DNA of 64,000 nt from Undaria pinnatifida (GCA_012845835.1 JABAKD010000002.1:12751120-12815119), one strand, 5' to 3'. Counted from the stretch's first letter, positions 52,984 through 63,870 are shown. Translations and numbers: made by a program. Notes: generated from the letters alone by a model not told the origin.

Positions 52984-53304
52984 TAAGACTCACCCGGTAA
53001 TTATTAGTAGATTATTAGTAGTAGTGCAGTAAATGCTGCTGGCTCTCAGCCCTTGTGATTAGAGACTGTGAGACCACAAACCAGTACTGCAATAGCAAAC
53101 GAACAGAGAAAAACTAATTTAAATGCAATGTCAGCACACCCGGGTACGAATAACACACGCAGCAAAAAAACAAGCCAAATTGGAAACCAGTAAAAAGCAA
53201 CAAAACAAAACGAAAGAAGGAGAAGTTCACCGGTCGACGTAATATCACAATCATCATGATAAAACCGTTCAAGAATTCAGTATTCAACGCGGGATAAGGT
53301 TTTG
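52984..53304. other. Unassigned stretch
   Basis: AT-rich with ATTATTAGTAG and AAACAAAACGAAAG simple sequence. No gene. Confidence 0.35.
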
Positions 53305-53305
53305 G

Positions 53306-53336
<31 letters not shown>

Positions 53337-53369
53337 TCGTTCGTTCGTTCGTCCGTTCGTTCGTTCGTT

Positions 53370-53400
<31 letters not shown>

Positions 53401-53607
53401 TCGTTCGTCCGTTCGTTCGTTCGTTCGTTCGTTCGTTCGTTCGTTCGTTCGTTCGTTCGTTCGTTCGTTCGTTCGTTCGTTCGTTCGTTCGTTCGTTCGT
53501 TCGTTCGTTCGTTCGTTCGTTCGTTCGTTCGTTCGTTCGTTCGTTCGTTCGTTCGTTCGTTCGTTCGTTCGTTCGTTCGTTCGTTCGTTCGTTCGTTCGT
53601 TCGTTCG
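53305..53607 (+). repeat. (GTTC)n tetranucleotide array, about 300 bp
   Basis: About 75 TTCG units with CTCG and TCCG variants early on. It abuts the terminal repeat of MITE-A copy 7. The Thr-Asn-Glu-Arg frames on the minus strand come from the 12-bp reading of the repeat. Confidence 0.97.
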
Positions 53608-53878
53608 ACGCCCGCTAGGATAGAGGCGCGCCAACCATGGTTTTTCTTCAAGGTTCCTCAAAATTGGCAGCTTAAGAAGATCTCTCTCCCAAAAACTGAT
53701 TTGGAGAAAAAATAAAAACTGCTACCGGGGATGAAAAATCCCATGGCACAACGAGAATCATGCACTAAGAAATGACCTATTTTTTATTTCTTTTCCGACG
53801 ATTTTGGGTTAAGGAGCCCCTTTGTTCAGTAAACATTTCTTCAGACGAAAACTGCTACATCTATCGTAGCACGTGTCG
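53607..53878 (-). mobile_element. MITE-A copy 7
   Basis: The ends are GACGCCCGCTAGGATAGAGGCG and ACATCTATCGTAGCACGTGTC. Interior: GGTTCCTCAAAATTGGCAGCTTAAG, CACAACGAGAATCATGCA, CCGACGATTTTGGGTTAAGGAGCCCC. Confidence 0.88.
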
Positions 53879-53899
53879 ATTTTGGTTTTTTTTTTCCCA

Positions 53900-55820
53900 A
53901 AATCACCTTTTGCTTCTCAAAGAGCGTGTCCGAGAAGGTGATCAGTTTGGCTTCTACAAACACCGAAAGGGGATGGATGTGGGAGGGAAGAGGGCGTTTA
54001 ACTCGCAGTACATTTGAGGACGAGGAAGGTCGATTTGATTGCTGCGGAATAATGCCCTCATCCGCGAGCGGTGGGTGAGGTGGTTTCACAAACTGCTTAA
54101 CGCCAAATCGCTGACTCATGATCCGAGCTTGAGAAGTGCCCCCCGTGCAGACCCACTGGACGATGTGCCGTCCAGGTACAAAGTAGAGGAGGCGATCCGT
54201 GCGCTGGCGAGCCGAAAGGCGGTAGGGCCCGATGGCCTCCCGGCCGAGCTCCTGAAGGTCTTGGCCGACGAAGGAGAATTGGACACGCTCGGAAAGTTCC
54301 ACGATATCTTCGTCGCTGTGTGGAGGGAAGGTGGCGTGCCGCAACAATGGAAAGATGCAACGATTAAGGTGCTGCACAAGAAGAAAGATCGGAAAGATCG
54401 GACGGAGTGTGGCAACTATCGTGGCATCTCCCTCGTGGCTTAAGCCGGCAAAGTACTCCTCAAAGTCATCGCGGGTCGCCGTAGTGACTACTGCGAACGC
54501 GAGAACATTTTGCTGTAGGAACAGTGAGGGTTCAAACCCCAACGCTCGACGGTTGACATGATGTTTGTAATACGATGACTGCAGGAACTGGCGCGGAAGA
54601 AGGACACCCCCTTGTACTTGTGCTTTTTCGATCTCGCCAAAGCGTATGACTCCGTCGACCGAACCCTTCTGTGGGATGTTCTTGCTCGTTTTGGCGTGCC
54701 ACCGAAAATTCTCGCCGTCTTCCGCCAATTCCACGACGGCATGCAAGCATGTGTGCGGTTGGACGATGGAGAGTGCTCGGATACGTTGGACGTGGGGCAA
54801 GGTCTTAGGCAAGGGTGCGTGCTCGCGTCACTGCTGTTCAACATGTTTTTCACGGCAGTACTGCGTGTGGCCGAGAAACGCCTCCTAGCTGATGCAGCCA
54901 TCATGGACAATATGGTGCAGCTCCAACGAAAGAAGGAGAAAGGGTAGAAGAAGGGCACATCACGCACAAGCAAAGTCGACGGGTGGGGGGGGAAGGAGAA
55001 GGAGGAGGAGGTGCAGAGGTTGTGGGGTGTGCTGTACGCTTTCGATGCGGGCATCGTATCGCGATCGTCAGAAGGGCTGGAGATGATGATGACGGTGATC
55101 GTGACTGCGTACTCGGCGTTCGGACTTACGGTCTCCGAGGCCAAAACGGAGATTATGTGCGCGTGCAGACTAAAGGTGGTTGTAAGGTGCCGTTCACCGT
55201 CGATGCAGCCGGCCAGGTATACAAAACCAACGATCGAAGCTGTGCCCTTGGGCGGGGCTATCAGCGCAGACAGAGTACTCAGTATCGCGATGACGCGGCG
55301 TCTTCAGATGGCCTGGGCGTGCGTCCAGCGGTACAAAATGGAAATCTGCGATCGCGTGGGTCTGCGCTTACGGTTGAAGGTGCGATTGCCGAAAGCCGAG
55401 GTGATCGAGACACTACTCTACGGTTGCATGATGTGGAGTCCGAACAAGCCTGACTATGACAGGCTACGACGGGTTCACCACTCCATGCTCCTCCGATGCC
55501 TCGGCTGTCCGAAGCGGAAGCGCGACGACCACACCCTCTCGTACGCCGACGCGCTTGCCAAGACAGCTTTCGAGAGCATAGAGGCGACAGTGCTCCAACG
55601 AGAGCATAAGAGAAGGACTGGATGGTACACCTGAAGGAGGATATGTCTTTGGAATTAAGTTCGAAGGGTAGCCAAAGGCTGCACAGAAGGCCGGCAGATG
55701 GTTTCGACGGGTAGAGGAGGGGGCAGAGTCATTCATGCAGAAATGGCATGACGCGGAGAGCTGTAGAGCTGCAGAGCGACGCAAAGGCCGCGGCAGCGCC
55801 ATCCACTGTCGGCATCTCTA
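53900..55820 (+). pseudogene. LINE L2 reverse transcriptase pseudogene
   Basis: Recognisable blocks in order: [69 protein letters not shown] with [47 protein letters not shown], then LYAFDAGIVSRS and LTVSEAKTEIM, and TLLYGCMMWSPNKPDYDRLRRV. Stops interrupt at about 54441, near 54520 and 54580, and at 54945. The catalytic YADD is YAFD (55035-55046), losing one aspartate. About 100 bp are deleted near 55600 relative to copy B. In life it would copy element RNA at a nicked target. This copy cannot. Confidence 0.9.
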
Positions 55821-55824
55821 AGCG

Positions 55825-55895
55825 GCCGGGGGGAGGGTGGCGGGGGGAGTGGAGGGGAGGGGGAGGCGGGAGGGGGGGAGGGGGGAATGGGGGGC
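55825..55895 (+). repeat. G-rich (GGGGGA)-type patch in L2 copy A
   Basis: GGGGGGAGGGTGGCGGGGGGAGTGG and following, located right after the conserved STVGISKRPGGG codons. Copy B has the same patch expanded fourfold. Confidence 0.85.
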
Positions 55896-56095
55896 GTCCT
55901 GCCCAAGAGACTGAAGTCTGGGTCTGGCCATCATCGTCTTGACGTTTGTGGGTCTTCCATGGCCGTCACAAGCTAGCGCGAGGCCGCCCGAACTTCTTCG
56001 CCTTGTTGTGTTTTTCCCCCAGAGCCATTGATGCACTTAACAACCTTTGTATGCCCAATCAATGCCGTATTTAGGCAGTTCCCAGGGTTTGCTGG

Positions 56096-56660
56096 TATGG
56101 TGTTGTTTCCTTTCCTTTCCTTGCTTCCTCTTCTTTCACTTCTTTTCTTTTCTTTTCTTCTCTTTTCTTTTCCTTTTTTTCTCTTCTTTTTTTTTCTCTT
56201 CTCTTTTCTTTTGTTTTCTTTATTTTTACAATCCTTTCCTTTCCTCTTCCTCTTTTTTTCTCTTTCTCTTTCTTTTCTTTCTTTTCTTTATTTTTCCAAT
56301 TGACTTGAGTCTGTCATGCGTATGGGTAGTGATGGGTTCTACATGTAATATATACGTGGTAGTAATTTCGGGGTGGCATGGGGTGTGGTCGTTTCTCAGA
56401 CGCGAGTATAAAGACGTGTGTACCAGTATGGGCCTGGCACGTCGTAGGCTGACGCCCGTTTTCGCTTTTTTATATGTTTCTGGCGGAGGCATGAACTGCA
56501 TCAGCTATGATATATGCGTGTATCACTTTGGCTTGCTTGTGTTTTTTCCCTGGGGTATTCCTCAGCTCCATCCAGAGTGACTGGAGCATAACCTGTGAAC
56601 ACGGACTTGATTATGCGAGTGAATGCGAGAAAAACAACAACAACAACTTGCCAGGTCTAC
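56096..56660 (+). repeat. Module C, copy 1
   Basis: CT-rich start (CTTTCCTTTCC, TTTTCTTTTCTTTTC), then CCAATTGACTTGAGTCTGTC, CATGCGTATGGGTAGTGAT, ATATATACGTGGTAGT, CCAGTATGGGCCTGGCACGTCGTAGGCTGACGCCCG, TATGTTTCTGGCGGAGGCATGAA, TTCCCTGGGGTATTCCTCAG, GTGACTGGAGC and GAGTGAATGCGAG with a short (AACAAC)n end. It recurs in both orientations up to 63.4 kb. Non-coding and of unknown class. The purine/pyrimidine and (CAA)n ends suggest a retroposon. Confidence 0.8.
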
Positions 56661-57005
56661 TCGCAACAGATACCATAGCCTCAGCGACCTTCTGGACAAA
56701 CAAGCCGTGGTCACAGTTGTCTTCCCTTCTCTCCCCGGTGCTTGCCTTCATTTTAGTCGCGCGAAATTATTCCCACTTTTCAGCTTTTTACGCTCGCTGA
56801 CTATAACAGCATCGAGTATAGCTTAATTAACAACTAACTCACGCCTTTCTCGCGTTTTCCGCCGGTCGCTTTCTTTTATAAAGAAAAAGTCCCTGCGAGC
56901 ACGAGCACATGCACTCGGGGGGAATTCCAACCAGCATCATTGATTTCATTAGCAGGGACGATATTCACCTACTGACTGTATACTACTCCACAGGGAACGC
57001 CTGCC
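56661..57005 (+). repeat. Foldback-family left arm and inner sequence
   Basis: CCTCAGCGACCTTCTGGACAAACAAGCCGTGGTCACAG, GTCGCGCGAAATTATTCCCAC, then CTCGCGTTTTCCGCCGGTCGC and GAGCACATGCACTCGGGG. It matches 39750-39890 plus 40315-40450, without a right arm. Confidence 0.7.
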
Positions 57006-57014
57006 TCTAGAGGG

Positions 57015-57442
57015 TTCCCGTTAGATTGTCTTTTCTTTCCTTTCCTTCATCTTCATTTCTTTTCTTTGTTTCTTTTTTCCAATTGACTTGCGTCTGTCGT
57101 GCGTATGTATGCGTAGTGATAAGGTACTACGTGCAATTATTAAGGTACTACGTGCAATTATTAATATGTACGTGGTGCTCTTTCTTGTGTGGCACGCCGT
57201 GTTATAGTCGTTTTTTCCAGGCGCGAGTAGTGAGACGCATGTACCAGTACTGACCTGGCACATCGTGGGCTGACTCCCGATTTCACTTTTTATATGTTTC
57301 CGTCGGAGGCATGAATTGCGTCAGCTGTGAGTATGAGTGTACAACCTTTGTTTAGTTTGTTTGTGCTTTTTCCCTGGGGTATTCCTCAGTTCCAGAGTGA
57401 CTGGAGCCTGTCCTGTGACCACCGATTTGATTATGCCAGTTA
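57015..57442 (+). repeat. Module C, copy 2
   Basis: Same order as copy 1. It has a small local duplication, AAGGTACTACGTGCAATTATT twice near 57121-57163. It ends CCAGTTAATGTTGAAACAACAACAG and passes into a (CAA)n array. Confidence 0.88.
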
Positions 57443-57902
<460 letters not shown>

Positions 57903-57904
57903 AA

Positions 57905-58095
57905 GATCCGAGATCTAAGACGGACAGGATCTTGGGTTCTGGCCTCTGCGGTCTCCAAAATAGTAACATCACAACTCGTTTTCTATATCCATCCGATATA
58001 TTACGTTGATAGGGTCTCGCCTTCCGTTACCTGGAGGGACCCCGTTTGGCTCAAGGTCTAAGACGGAGAGGCTCTCTGGGTTCTGACCTTTTGAG
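57905..58095. repeat. Repeat J copy
   Basis: GATCCGAGATCTAAGACGGACAGGATCTTGGGTTCTGG is followed 140 bp later by AAGGTCTAAGACGGAGAGGCTCTCTGGGTTCTGACC, a local near-duplicate. Between them lie ATATCCATCCGATAT and GGGTCTCGCCTTCCGTTACCTGGAGG. Related to 50670-51120. Confidence 0.6.
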
Positions 58096-58317
58096 GCATC
58101 CACACACAGCAGCAATAATACGTAATAATATCAGAAATATCCATCGGTCCGTACAAAATAATGCCCAGATCTTTGTTTTTCCTCATCCGCCAGAGGATTA
58201 GAAAAAAAAAAAAGTCGATCCATGTCCATGTATGTATGTGTGATACAAAATCATCAACATGGTGGGTGTGCTGGAGATTGATCAGATAGATACCTTTCTG
58301 TACACGAGGACCCCTGT

Positions 58318-58705
58318 TGTTTGTTGTTGTTGTTCTCACATTAACTCGCATAACCAAGTCCGTGGACACAGGGCAGGCTCCAGTCACTCTGGAGCTGAGG
58401 AATACCCCAGGGAAAAAGCACACAAACAAACCAAACAAAGGTTGTACACGCATAATCACAGCTGACGCAATTCATGCCTCCGACAGAAACATATAAAACA
58501 GTGAAATCGGGAGTCAGCCTACGATGTGCCAGGTCCGTACTGGTGCATACGTCTCATTACTCGCGCCTGGAAAAAACGACTATACCGCTTCCCACCCAGG
58601 AAAGTGACTACCACGTATATACTACACGTAGTACCTATCACTACGCATACGTACGTCAGACTTGAGTAAAGTCAATTGGAACAAAGAAAAGAAAAGAAAA
58701 GAAAA
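58318..58705 (-). repeat. Module C, copy 3, reversed
   Basis: Starts TTGTTGTTGTTCTCACATTAACTCG, then CCAGTCACTCTGGAGCTGAGGAATACCCCAGGGAA, ATTCATGCCTCCGACAGAAACATATAAAA, CCTACGATGTGCCAGG, and ends at AAAGAAAAGAAAAG. Full length in reverse. Confidence 0.88.
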
Positions 58706-58839
58706 GAAGAGGAAGCAAGGGCAGGAAAGGAAAACACACCATACTATTATTCATACTAGAATTCACACCAGACCCTAGGAACTGACTAGAACAAAGACGG
58801 TATTGGGCTCATTTTTTTTCGTCTTCTTTTTTCACACTT

Positions 58840-58905
58840 GTACTCCAGCTTGTGACGGCCATTGGAAGGTCCACAAACTTCAAGATGATGATGGCCACAC
58901 CCAGA
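58840..58905 (-). mobile_element. LINE L2 3' UTR fragment, reversed
   Basis: CTCCAGCTTGTGACGGCCATTGGAAGGTCCACAAACTTC, AAGATGATGATGGCCACACCCAGACC is the reverse complement of the L2 3' UTR (55895-55975). Confidence 0.8.
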
Positions 58906-59175
<270 letters not shown>

Positions 59176-59275
59176 TTCTCACATTAACTCGCATAATAAT
59201 CAAGTCCGTGGTCACAGGACAGGCTCCAGTCGCTCTGGAGCTGAGGAATACCCCAAGGAAAAAAAACGCAAACCA
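59176..59275 (-). repeat. Module C end fragment, reversed
   Basis: GTTCTCACATTAACTCGCATAATAATCAAGTCCGTGG, CCAGTCGCTCTGGAGCTGAGGAATACCCC. Only the (CAA)n-proximal 100 bp. Confidence 0.85.
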
Positions 59276-59284
59276 ACGGTGCTA

Positions 59285-59580
59285 CACGCATGTGTTATTA
59301 TTAAAATAAAAATACACTCTTGCTGTGAGACCGAAGATTTTGTCGAAACTCATCTTTCTTTACAAGCTGTGTGCGATACTCCGATCGCGCGCGTATATCT
59401 TATAAAAATAAAAATACACTCCAGCTGTGAGATCGAAGATTTTGTCGAAACTCATCTTTGCAAGCTGTGTGTGATACTCCGATCACGCGTATCACTGGGT
59501 GTGTCCTCATTAAGGATATAGGTCGGCGACTCCCCTTGGGACTACAGTGTAGCTTGTACCAGGGTTAACAGGGTGATGTC
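59285..59580 (+). repeat. Repeat H, one and a half tandem copies
   Basis: AAAATAAAAATACACTC(T/C)(T/A)GCTGTGAGA(C/T)CGAAGATTTTGTCGAAACTCATCTT occurs at 59302 and 59407. The second continues through CTCATTAAGGATATAGGTCGGCGACTCCCC to ACAGGGTGATG, matching 38757-38960 reversed. Confidence 0.88.
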
Positions 59581-59639
59581 AATTCAGTCTGTGCGCGGAA
59601 ACTATAAAACTTGTTTTTGAGGGGGACAATATATGACAG

Positions 59640-60320
59640 CTGTGGAAGGAAATGCATCAGTTTATAAAGTGTATGCTGTAAGTCGTACGCCCAGTTAGGA
59701 GAGGGCGGAGTGTTCGGGGGGGTGGGGGGGGGGGGGGGGGGAAGGAATTTCCTACACCTTTTTTAGGTCGCATAAATGTAGGGACTTGCAATACATGTGG
59801 TGCTAGGTCTAGGCGATGCTTCGGGTGGTGGGGAAGGAGGGGGCGTTTGGGGCGGGCGGGGGGAGGGGAATGAATTGGAGCTACGGCATGGATGGCTAGG
59901 AATATTATGAGGTGATATCAACTGCCTGTTAGTGTATATTACTCTGGCATATTTAGATTTTATGTGGGGTATTTGAACAAGAGGGAGCGGGGGAAAAAAA
60001 TAAAAAAATAAAAAAATAAAAAGGGGGGGGGGGGCGGGGGGTTGGGGGGGGGGGGGGGGGGGGGGAAGGGAACTGGAGCTACGGCATGGATAGATAGCTA
60101 GAAAGACAATGAGGTGATATCAGCTGCCTGGTAGTGTTTATTACTCTGGCAGATATTGATTTTAGGTGGGGCGTTTGAACAAAAGAGATCGGGGGGAGGG
60201 GGGACGGGCGGGACAACTCAATATGTGAGTGGACAATATGAATCCTTCAAGGGGACATCTCTGGCGGTTGTAGAAGGAATGCATCAGTTTATATAACCTG
60301 CCTGGTATTGTCTATTATTA
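59640..60320 (+). repeat. Tandem repeat, about 230-bp unit, with G runs
   Basis: GGAGCTACGGCATGGATRG, ATGAGGTGATATCARCTGCCTGKTAGTG, TTACTCTGGCA and GGTGGGGCGTTTGAACAA recur near 59877 and 60071. GGAATGCATCAGTTTATA occurs at 59647 and 60277. Runs of up to about 20 G lie near 59725 and 60025-60065. Confidence 0.8.
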
Positions 60321-60660
60321 TAGCAGATTTGATGTTAGGTGTGGAAACATTTTTTAGGTGTGGTACACTGTGTTATAGCTTCGTGGTGTGTTATTGTACA
60401 TGGATTGCAAGATAGAACATTTCAATCGATAGGTGTAACCATGTAGTTACCATGATTTTACCGTGCCGATGTGGGGCTCTGAGGTTGCTAATTACAAGAT
60501 AGATACATATTGCAGAATACGACAGGCGAGGTGATGCGGTCATGCAATGACAACACCATTGAGCACGAGGGGGAGAAGTGCAAATCGTCAGTGTTTTGAA
60601 AGGAACGCTTGATGCACCCGCGTTCAATTGCGTTGCTTCGTTAGGCATGCTTATTTTATC
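60321..60660. other. Unassigned stretch
   Basis: Nothing recognised. Confidence 0.3.
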
Positions 60661-60661
60661 A

Positions 60662-60955
60662 CGGCTGAAGCAATTCTTGCCTCCGCCAGAAACATGTAAA
60701 AAGTGAAATCGGGAGTCAGCCTACGATGTCCCAGGTCCATACTGGTGCATACGTCTCACTACTCGCGCCTGGAAAAACCGACTATACCTCTTGCCACCCA
60801 GCAAAGATTACCGTGTATATTACACGCAGTACCTATCACTACGCATACGCGCGTCAGACGCAAGTCAATTGGAGAAAAGAAACGAAGAAAAGAAAAGAAG
60901 AGAAAGGAAAGGAAACGAAAGGAAAGGTAAGGAAAGGAAAGAAGCGAAAAAGCCC
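60662..60955 (-). repeat. Module C, copy 4, reversed, truncated
   Basis: CGGCTGAAGCAATTCTTGCCTCCGCCAGAAACATG, GGAGTCAGCCTACGATGTCCCAGG, then ACGCAAGTCAATTGGAGAAAAGAAACG and an AAAGGAAAGG run. The (CAA)n-proximal end is missing. Confidence 0.85.
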
Positions 60956-61295
60956 CTAGAACGTACCAGGTAGTTTTTTCAGGATAGATCTTCCTAGGGT
61001 CGGGTTGCTGTTGTTTGTCACCGTTGTTCGTGCTAGGAATCATCTCCACGATTGACGAGATCAAGGCACTGATCTGGCAGAGACCCAACCACACCCCTAG
61101 CCAACCTCAACCGAAAGAAGGACGGATATTTCTGAAGGCCTTTCGAGGCCGCGTATCTTGACAATATCATGTGAAGACAACAACACAGCACACAAAGTAT
61201 CTGTCCCCACAGCAGTCATCAGTGTCAGTTAGTCTGCGATCACTAGGAAACATTTTACAGCTCTGCAGTAGCAGGATGGCGAACCAGGAGGAACA
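60956..61295. other. Unassigned, with an LTR-A start fragment
   Basis: GAAGGCCTTTCGAGGCCGCGTATCTTGACA (about 61133-61163) is the reverse complement of the first 28 bp of LTR-A. The rest is not assigned. Confidence 0.5.
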
Positions 61296-61299
61296 CCTG

Positions 61300-61405
61300 T
61301 CGTAGTTGTTGTTGTTGCTGTTGTTGTTGTTGTTGTTGTTGTGGTTGTTGTTGTGGTTGTGGTTGTTGTTGTGGTTGTTGTGGTTGTGGTTGTTGTTGTT
61401 GTGGT
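61300..61405 (+). repeat. Imperfect (TTG)n / (GTG) tract
   Basis: TTGTTGTTG with TGG interruptions, again next to a reversed module C end. Confidence 0.93.
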
Positions 61406-61630
61406 TGCATAATCCTGAAGTCCATGGCCACAGGACAGAGGCTCCAGTCACTCTGGAGTGGAAGAATATGTGCCAGGGAGAAAGGCGAAGTGTCACATCG
61501 AGTAAGTTGTTGTTGTTGTTCTCACATCAATTCGCGTGATCAAGTCCGTGGTCACAGAACAGGCTCCAGTCACTCTGGAGCTGAGGAATACCCCAGGGAA
61601 AAGCACGAACACACCAAAGGTGGTACACGA
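61406..61630 (-). repeat. Two module C end fragments, reversed
   Basis: GCATAATCCTGAAGTCCATGGCCACAGG, CCAGTCACTCTGGAGTGGAAGAAT (61406-61480), then TTGTTGTTGTTCTCACATCAATTCGCG, CCAGTCACTCTGGAGCTGAGGAATACCCC (61506-61625). Confidence 0.82.
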
Positions 61631-61633
61631 GTA

Positions 61634-62160
61634 TATCTGCTTTACGGTTGCATGGCGTGGAGCCCGAACAAGCCTGAATATGACAGGCTACGACGGGTTC
61701 ACCACGCCATGTTCCTCCGATGCCTCGGATGGCGGAAACGGAAGCGCGACGACCACACCCTATCGTACGCCGACGCGCTTGCCAAGACAGCTTCCGAGAG
61801 CATAGAGGTGATAGTGCGCAAACGGAGGATATTGTGTGCGGGCTTCGTAGCACGTATGGGGGAGGAGAGTCTGCCACAGAGGGTGATGTTTGGGGAGCTT
61901 GTTGGGGGTAAGGGCTACTCAGGGGGGCAAGAGAAGGACTGCATGGCTCATCTGAAGGAGGATATGTCGGTCTTTGGAATAAAACTCAAAGGGTGGCGAA
62001 AGGCTGCTCAGAAGGCCGCCAGACGGTTTCGACGAATAGAGGAGGGAGCCGAGTTGTTCATGCGGAATTGGCATGAAACGGAGAGACGCAAAGCTGCAGA
62101 GCGACGCGCAAAGGCTGCGGCAGTGCCATCCACCGTTGGCATCTCTCAGCGGCCGGGGGG
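61634..62160 (+). pseudogene. LINE L2 C-terminal coding fragment
   Basis: It encodes LLYGCMAWSPNKPEYDRLRRV, HTLSYADALAKTASES, RKRRILCAGFVARMGEES and FGELVGGKGYSGGQEKD, then an Arg/Lys-rich end AERRAKAAAVPSTVGISQRPGG. The frame is open from 61424 to 62323, but it starts in reversed module C and ends in a G-rich repeat, so the long frame is a chance fusion. This is the tail downstream of the reverse transcriptase. No catalytic residues are included. Confidence 0.85.
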
Positions 62161-62440
62161 AGGAGGGAGGGGGGGAAGGGGGAGGAGTAAGGGGGGAAGG
62201 GGGGGAGGGGGGGAGTGGGGGAGGGGGGAGGGGGGGAGGGGGGGAGGGGGGGAAGGGGGGAGGGGGGAGGGGGGGTGGGGGGGAAGGGGGGAGGGGGGGA
62301 GGGGGGGAGGGGGGAGGGGGTGAGGGGGGAGGGGAGGAGGGGGGAGGGGGGAGGGGGGGGAGGGGGGAGGGGGGACGGGAGGAGGGGAGGAGGGGGGAGG
62401 GGGGGAGGGGGGGAGGGGGGGGAGGGGAAGGGAAGGGAGG
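62153..62440 (+). repeat. (GGGGGA)n-type G-rich array in L2 copy B
   Basis: About 290 bp of GGGGGGAGG units, in the same place as the 70-bp patch of copy A. G-quadruplex potential is high. Gly- and Pro-rich frames are artefacts. Confidence 0.95.
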
Positions 62441-62644
62441 GCATCATGCCCAAGAGACTGAAGTCTGGGTCTGGCCATCATCGTCTTGAAATTTGTGGGC
62501 CTTCCAATAGCCGTCACAAGATAGCGTAAGACAGCCCTGACTTTTTCGCCATGTTGCGTTCTCTCCCCAGTGCCATTGATGATGCACTTGATACCCTCTA
62601 TGAGCCCAATGCCGTCTTCAGTCAGTTCCTAGGGTCTGCTAGTA

Positions 62645-63155
62645 TGACATTTTTTTTTCTTTTCCTTTCCTTGCTTCCAGCTCTTGTCTTTACTTTTCTT
62701 GCTTTTCTTGTCTTTTCTTTTCTTTTCTTTTCTTTCCTTTTTCGTTTTTTCGCTTTTTGTCTTTTCTTCCCTTTCCTTTATCTTCTTTTCTTTTATTTGT
62801 TTCTTTTTTCCAATTGACGTGCGTCTGTGGTGCGTATGTATGCGTAGTGATAGGTACTACGTGCAATATATACGTGGTAGTCTTTCTTGGGTGGCAAGCG
62901 GTATAGTCGGTTTTTTCAGGCGCGAGTAGTGAGACGTATGCACCAGTATGGACCTGGCACATCGTAGGCTGGCTCCCGATTTCACTTTTATATGTGGGTG
63001 AAGGCATGAATTGCGTCAACTGTGATATAATATGCGTGTACCACCTTTGGTTTGTTTGTGTTTTTCCCTGGGGTATTCCTCAGCTCCAGAGTGACTGGAG
63101 CCTGTCCTGTGACCACGGACTTGATTATGCTAGCTTTAATGTGAGAACAACAACA
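62645..63155 (+). repeat. Module C, copy 5
   Basis: Directly downstream of L2 copy B, as copy 1 is downstream of L2 copy A. CT-rich start, CCAATTGACGTGCGTCTG and the standard order to GTGAGAACAACAACAATATC. Confidence 0.88.
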
Positions 63156-63392
63156 ATATCACAGCTGACGCAATTCATGCCTCCACCAGAAACATATAAA
63201 AGTGAAATCGGGAGCCAGCCTACGATGTGCCAGGTCCATACTGGTGCAAACGTCTCACTACTCGCGCCTGGAAAAAATGACTAAAACGCCGCTTGCCACC
63301 CAAGAAAGACTACCACGTATATATTGCACGTAGTACCTATTGGTTCACATACGCACGACAGACGCAAGTCAAATGGAAAAAAGAAACAAGTG
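63156..63392 (-). repeat. Module C, copy 6, reversed, truncated
   Basis: CACAGCTGACGCAATTCATGCCTCCACC through GACGCAAGTCAAATGG. It is the inverted complement of about 62810-63025, so the two make a large hairpin. Confidence 0.88.
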
Positions 63393-63870
63393 AGGCGGGG
63401 TCCCCGAATAAGGCGGTATCCCTATATAAGGCGGTCTGAACAAGGCGGTATCCCTATATAAGGCGGTCTGAATAAGGCGGTATCCCTATGTAAGGCGGTC
63501 TGAATGAGGCGGTATCCCTATATAAGGCGGTCTGAATGAGGCGGTATCCCTGTATAAGGCGGTCTGAATAAGGCGGTATCCCTACACAAGGCGGTCTGAA
63601 TGAGGCGATATCCCTATATAAGGCGGTGTGAATAAGGCGGTATCCCTACAAGACGGTCTGAATAAGGCGGTATCCCTATATGAGGCGGTCTGAATGAGGC
63701 GGTACCTCTATACAAGGCGGTATGAATGAGGCGGTATCCCTATATAGAGGCGGTATCCCTATATAAGGCGGCCAAAATCACCTGGCACGAACTCGTAAGG
63801 TGGAATGAATAAGGCGGCTTCCTCCAATAAGACGGTCACATTGCTCTGGCACACCACACCACCTTACCGG
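63393..63870 (+). repeat. AAGGCGG minisatellite, about 31-bp unit
   Basis: Units such as AATAAGGCGGTATCCCTATAT, AAGGCGGTCTG run from 63400 to about 63775 in roughly 12 copies with small changes. A unique end follows (CTGGCACGAACTCG, AATAAGGCGGCTTCCTCC, ACATTGCTCTGGCAC) that matches 16735-16780 reversed. Confidence 0.92.

Larger units (their letters stand above)
53885..56095 (+). mobile_element. LINE family L2, copy A
   Basis: A long but dead non-LTR element. The left limit lies against MITE-A copy 7. The coding part (53900-55820) is mostly in one frame with several stops. The 3' UTR includes GAGACTGAAGTCTGGGTCTGGCC, ATCATCGTCTTGACG, GTGGGTCTTCC and GGCCGTCACAAGCTAGCG, shared with copy B and with a reversed fragment at 58840. 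A G-rich patch (55825-55895) marks the coding/UTR border. It runs into the CT-rich start of module C. Confidence 0.85.
61634..62640 (+). mobile_element. LINE family L2, copy B, 5'-truncated
   Basis: It begins abruptly at CTGCTTTACGGTTGCATGGC, matching copy A from 55415. It keeps the C-terminal coding part and the 3' UTR through TTGATACCCTCTATGAGCCC. The region deleted from copy A is present here, so copy B better shows the family's C-terminus. Confidence 0.88.

Noticed and set aside
53841-54812. 323-codon minus-strand frame
   Set aside because: It is the antisense shadow of the L2 reverse transcriptase, whose plus-strand motifs are clear.
61424-62323. 299-codon plus-strand frame as a complete gene
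   Set aside because: It starts in reversed module C, crosses a truncated LINE tail and ends in a G-rich repeat. Only the middle is real (dead) coding sequence.
63400-63775. CRISPR array
   Set aside because: The 31-bp units are head to tail without unique spacers, and the context is eukaryotic. It is a minisatellite.
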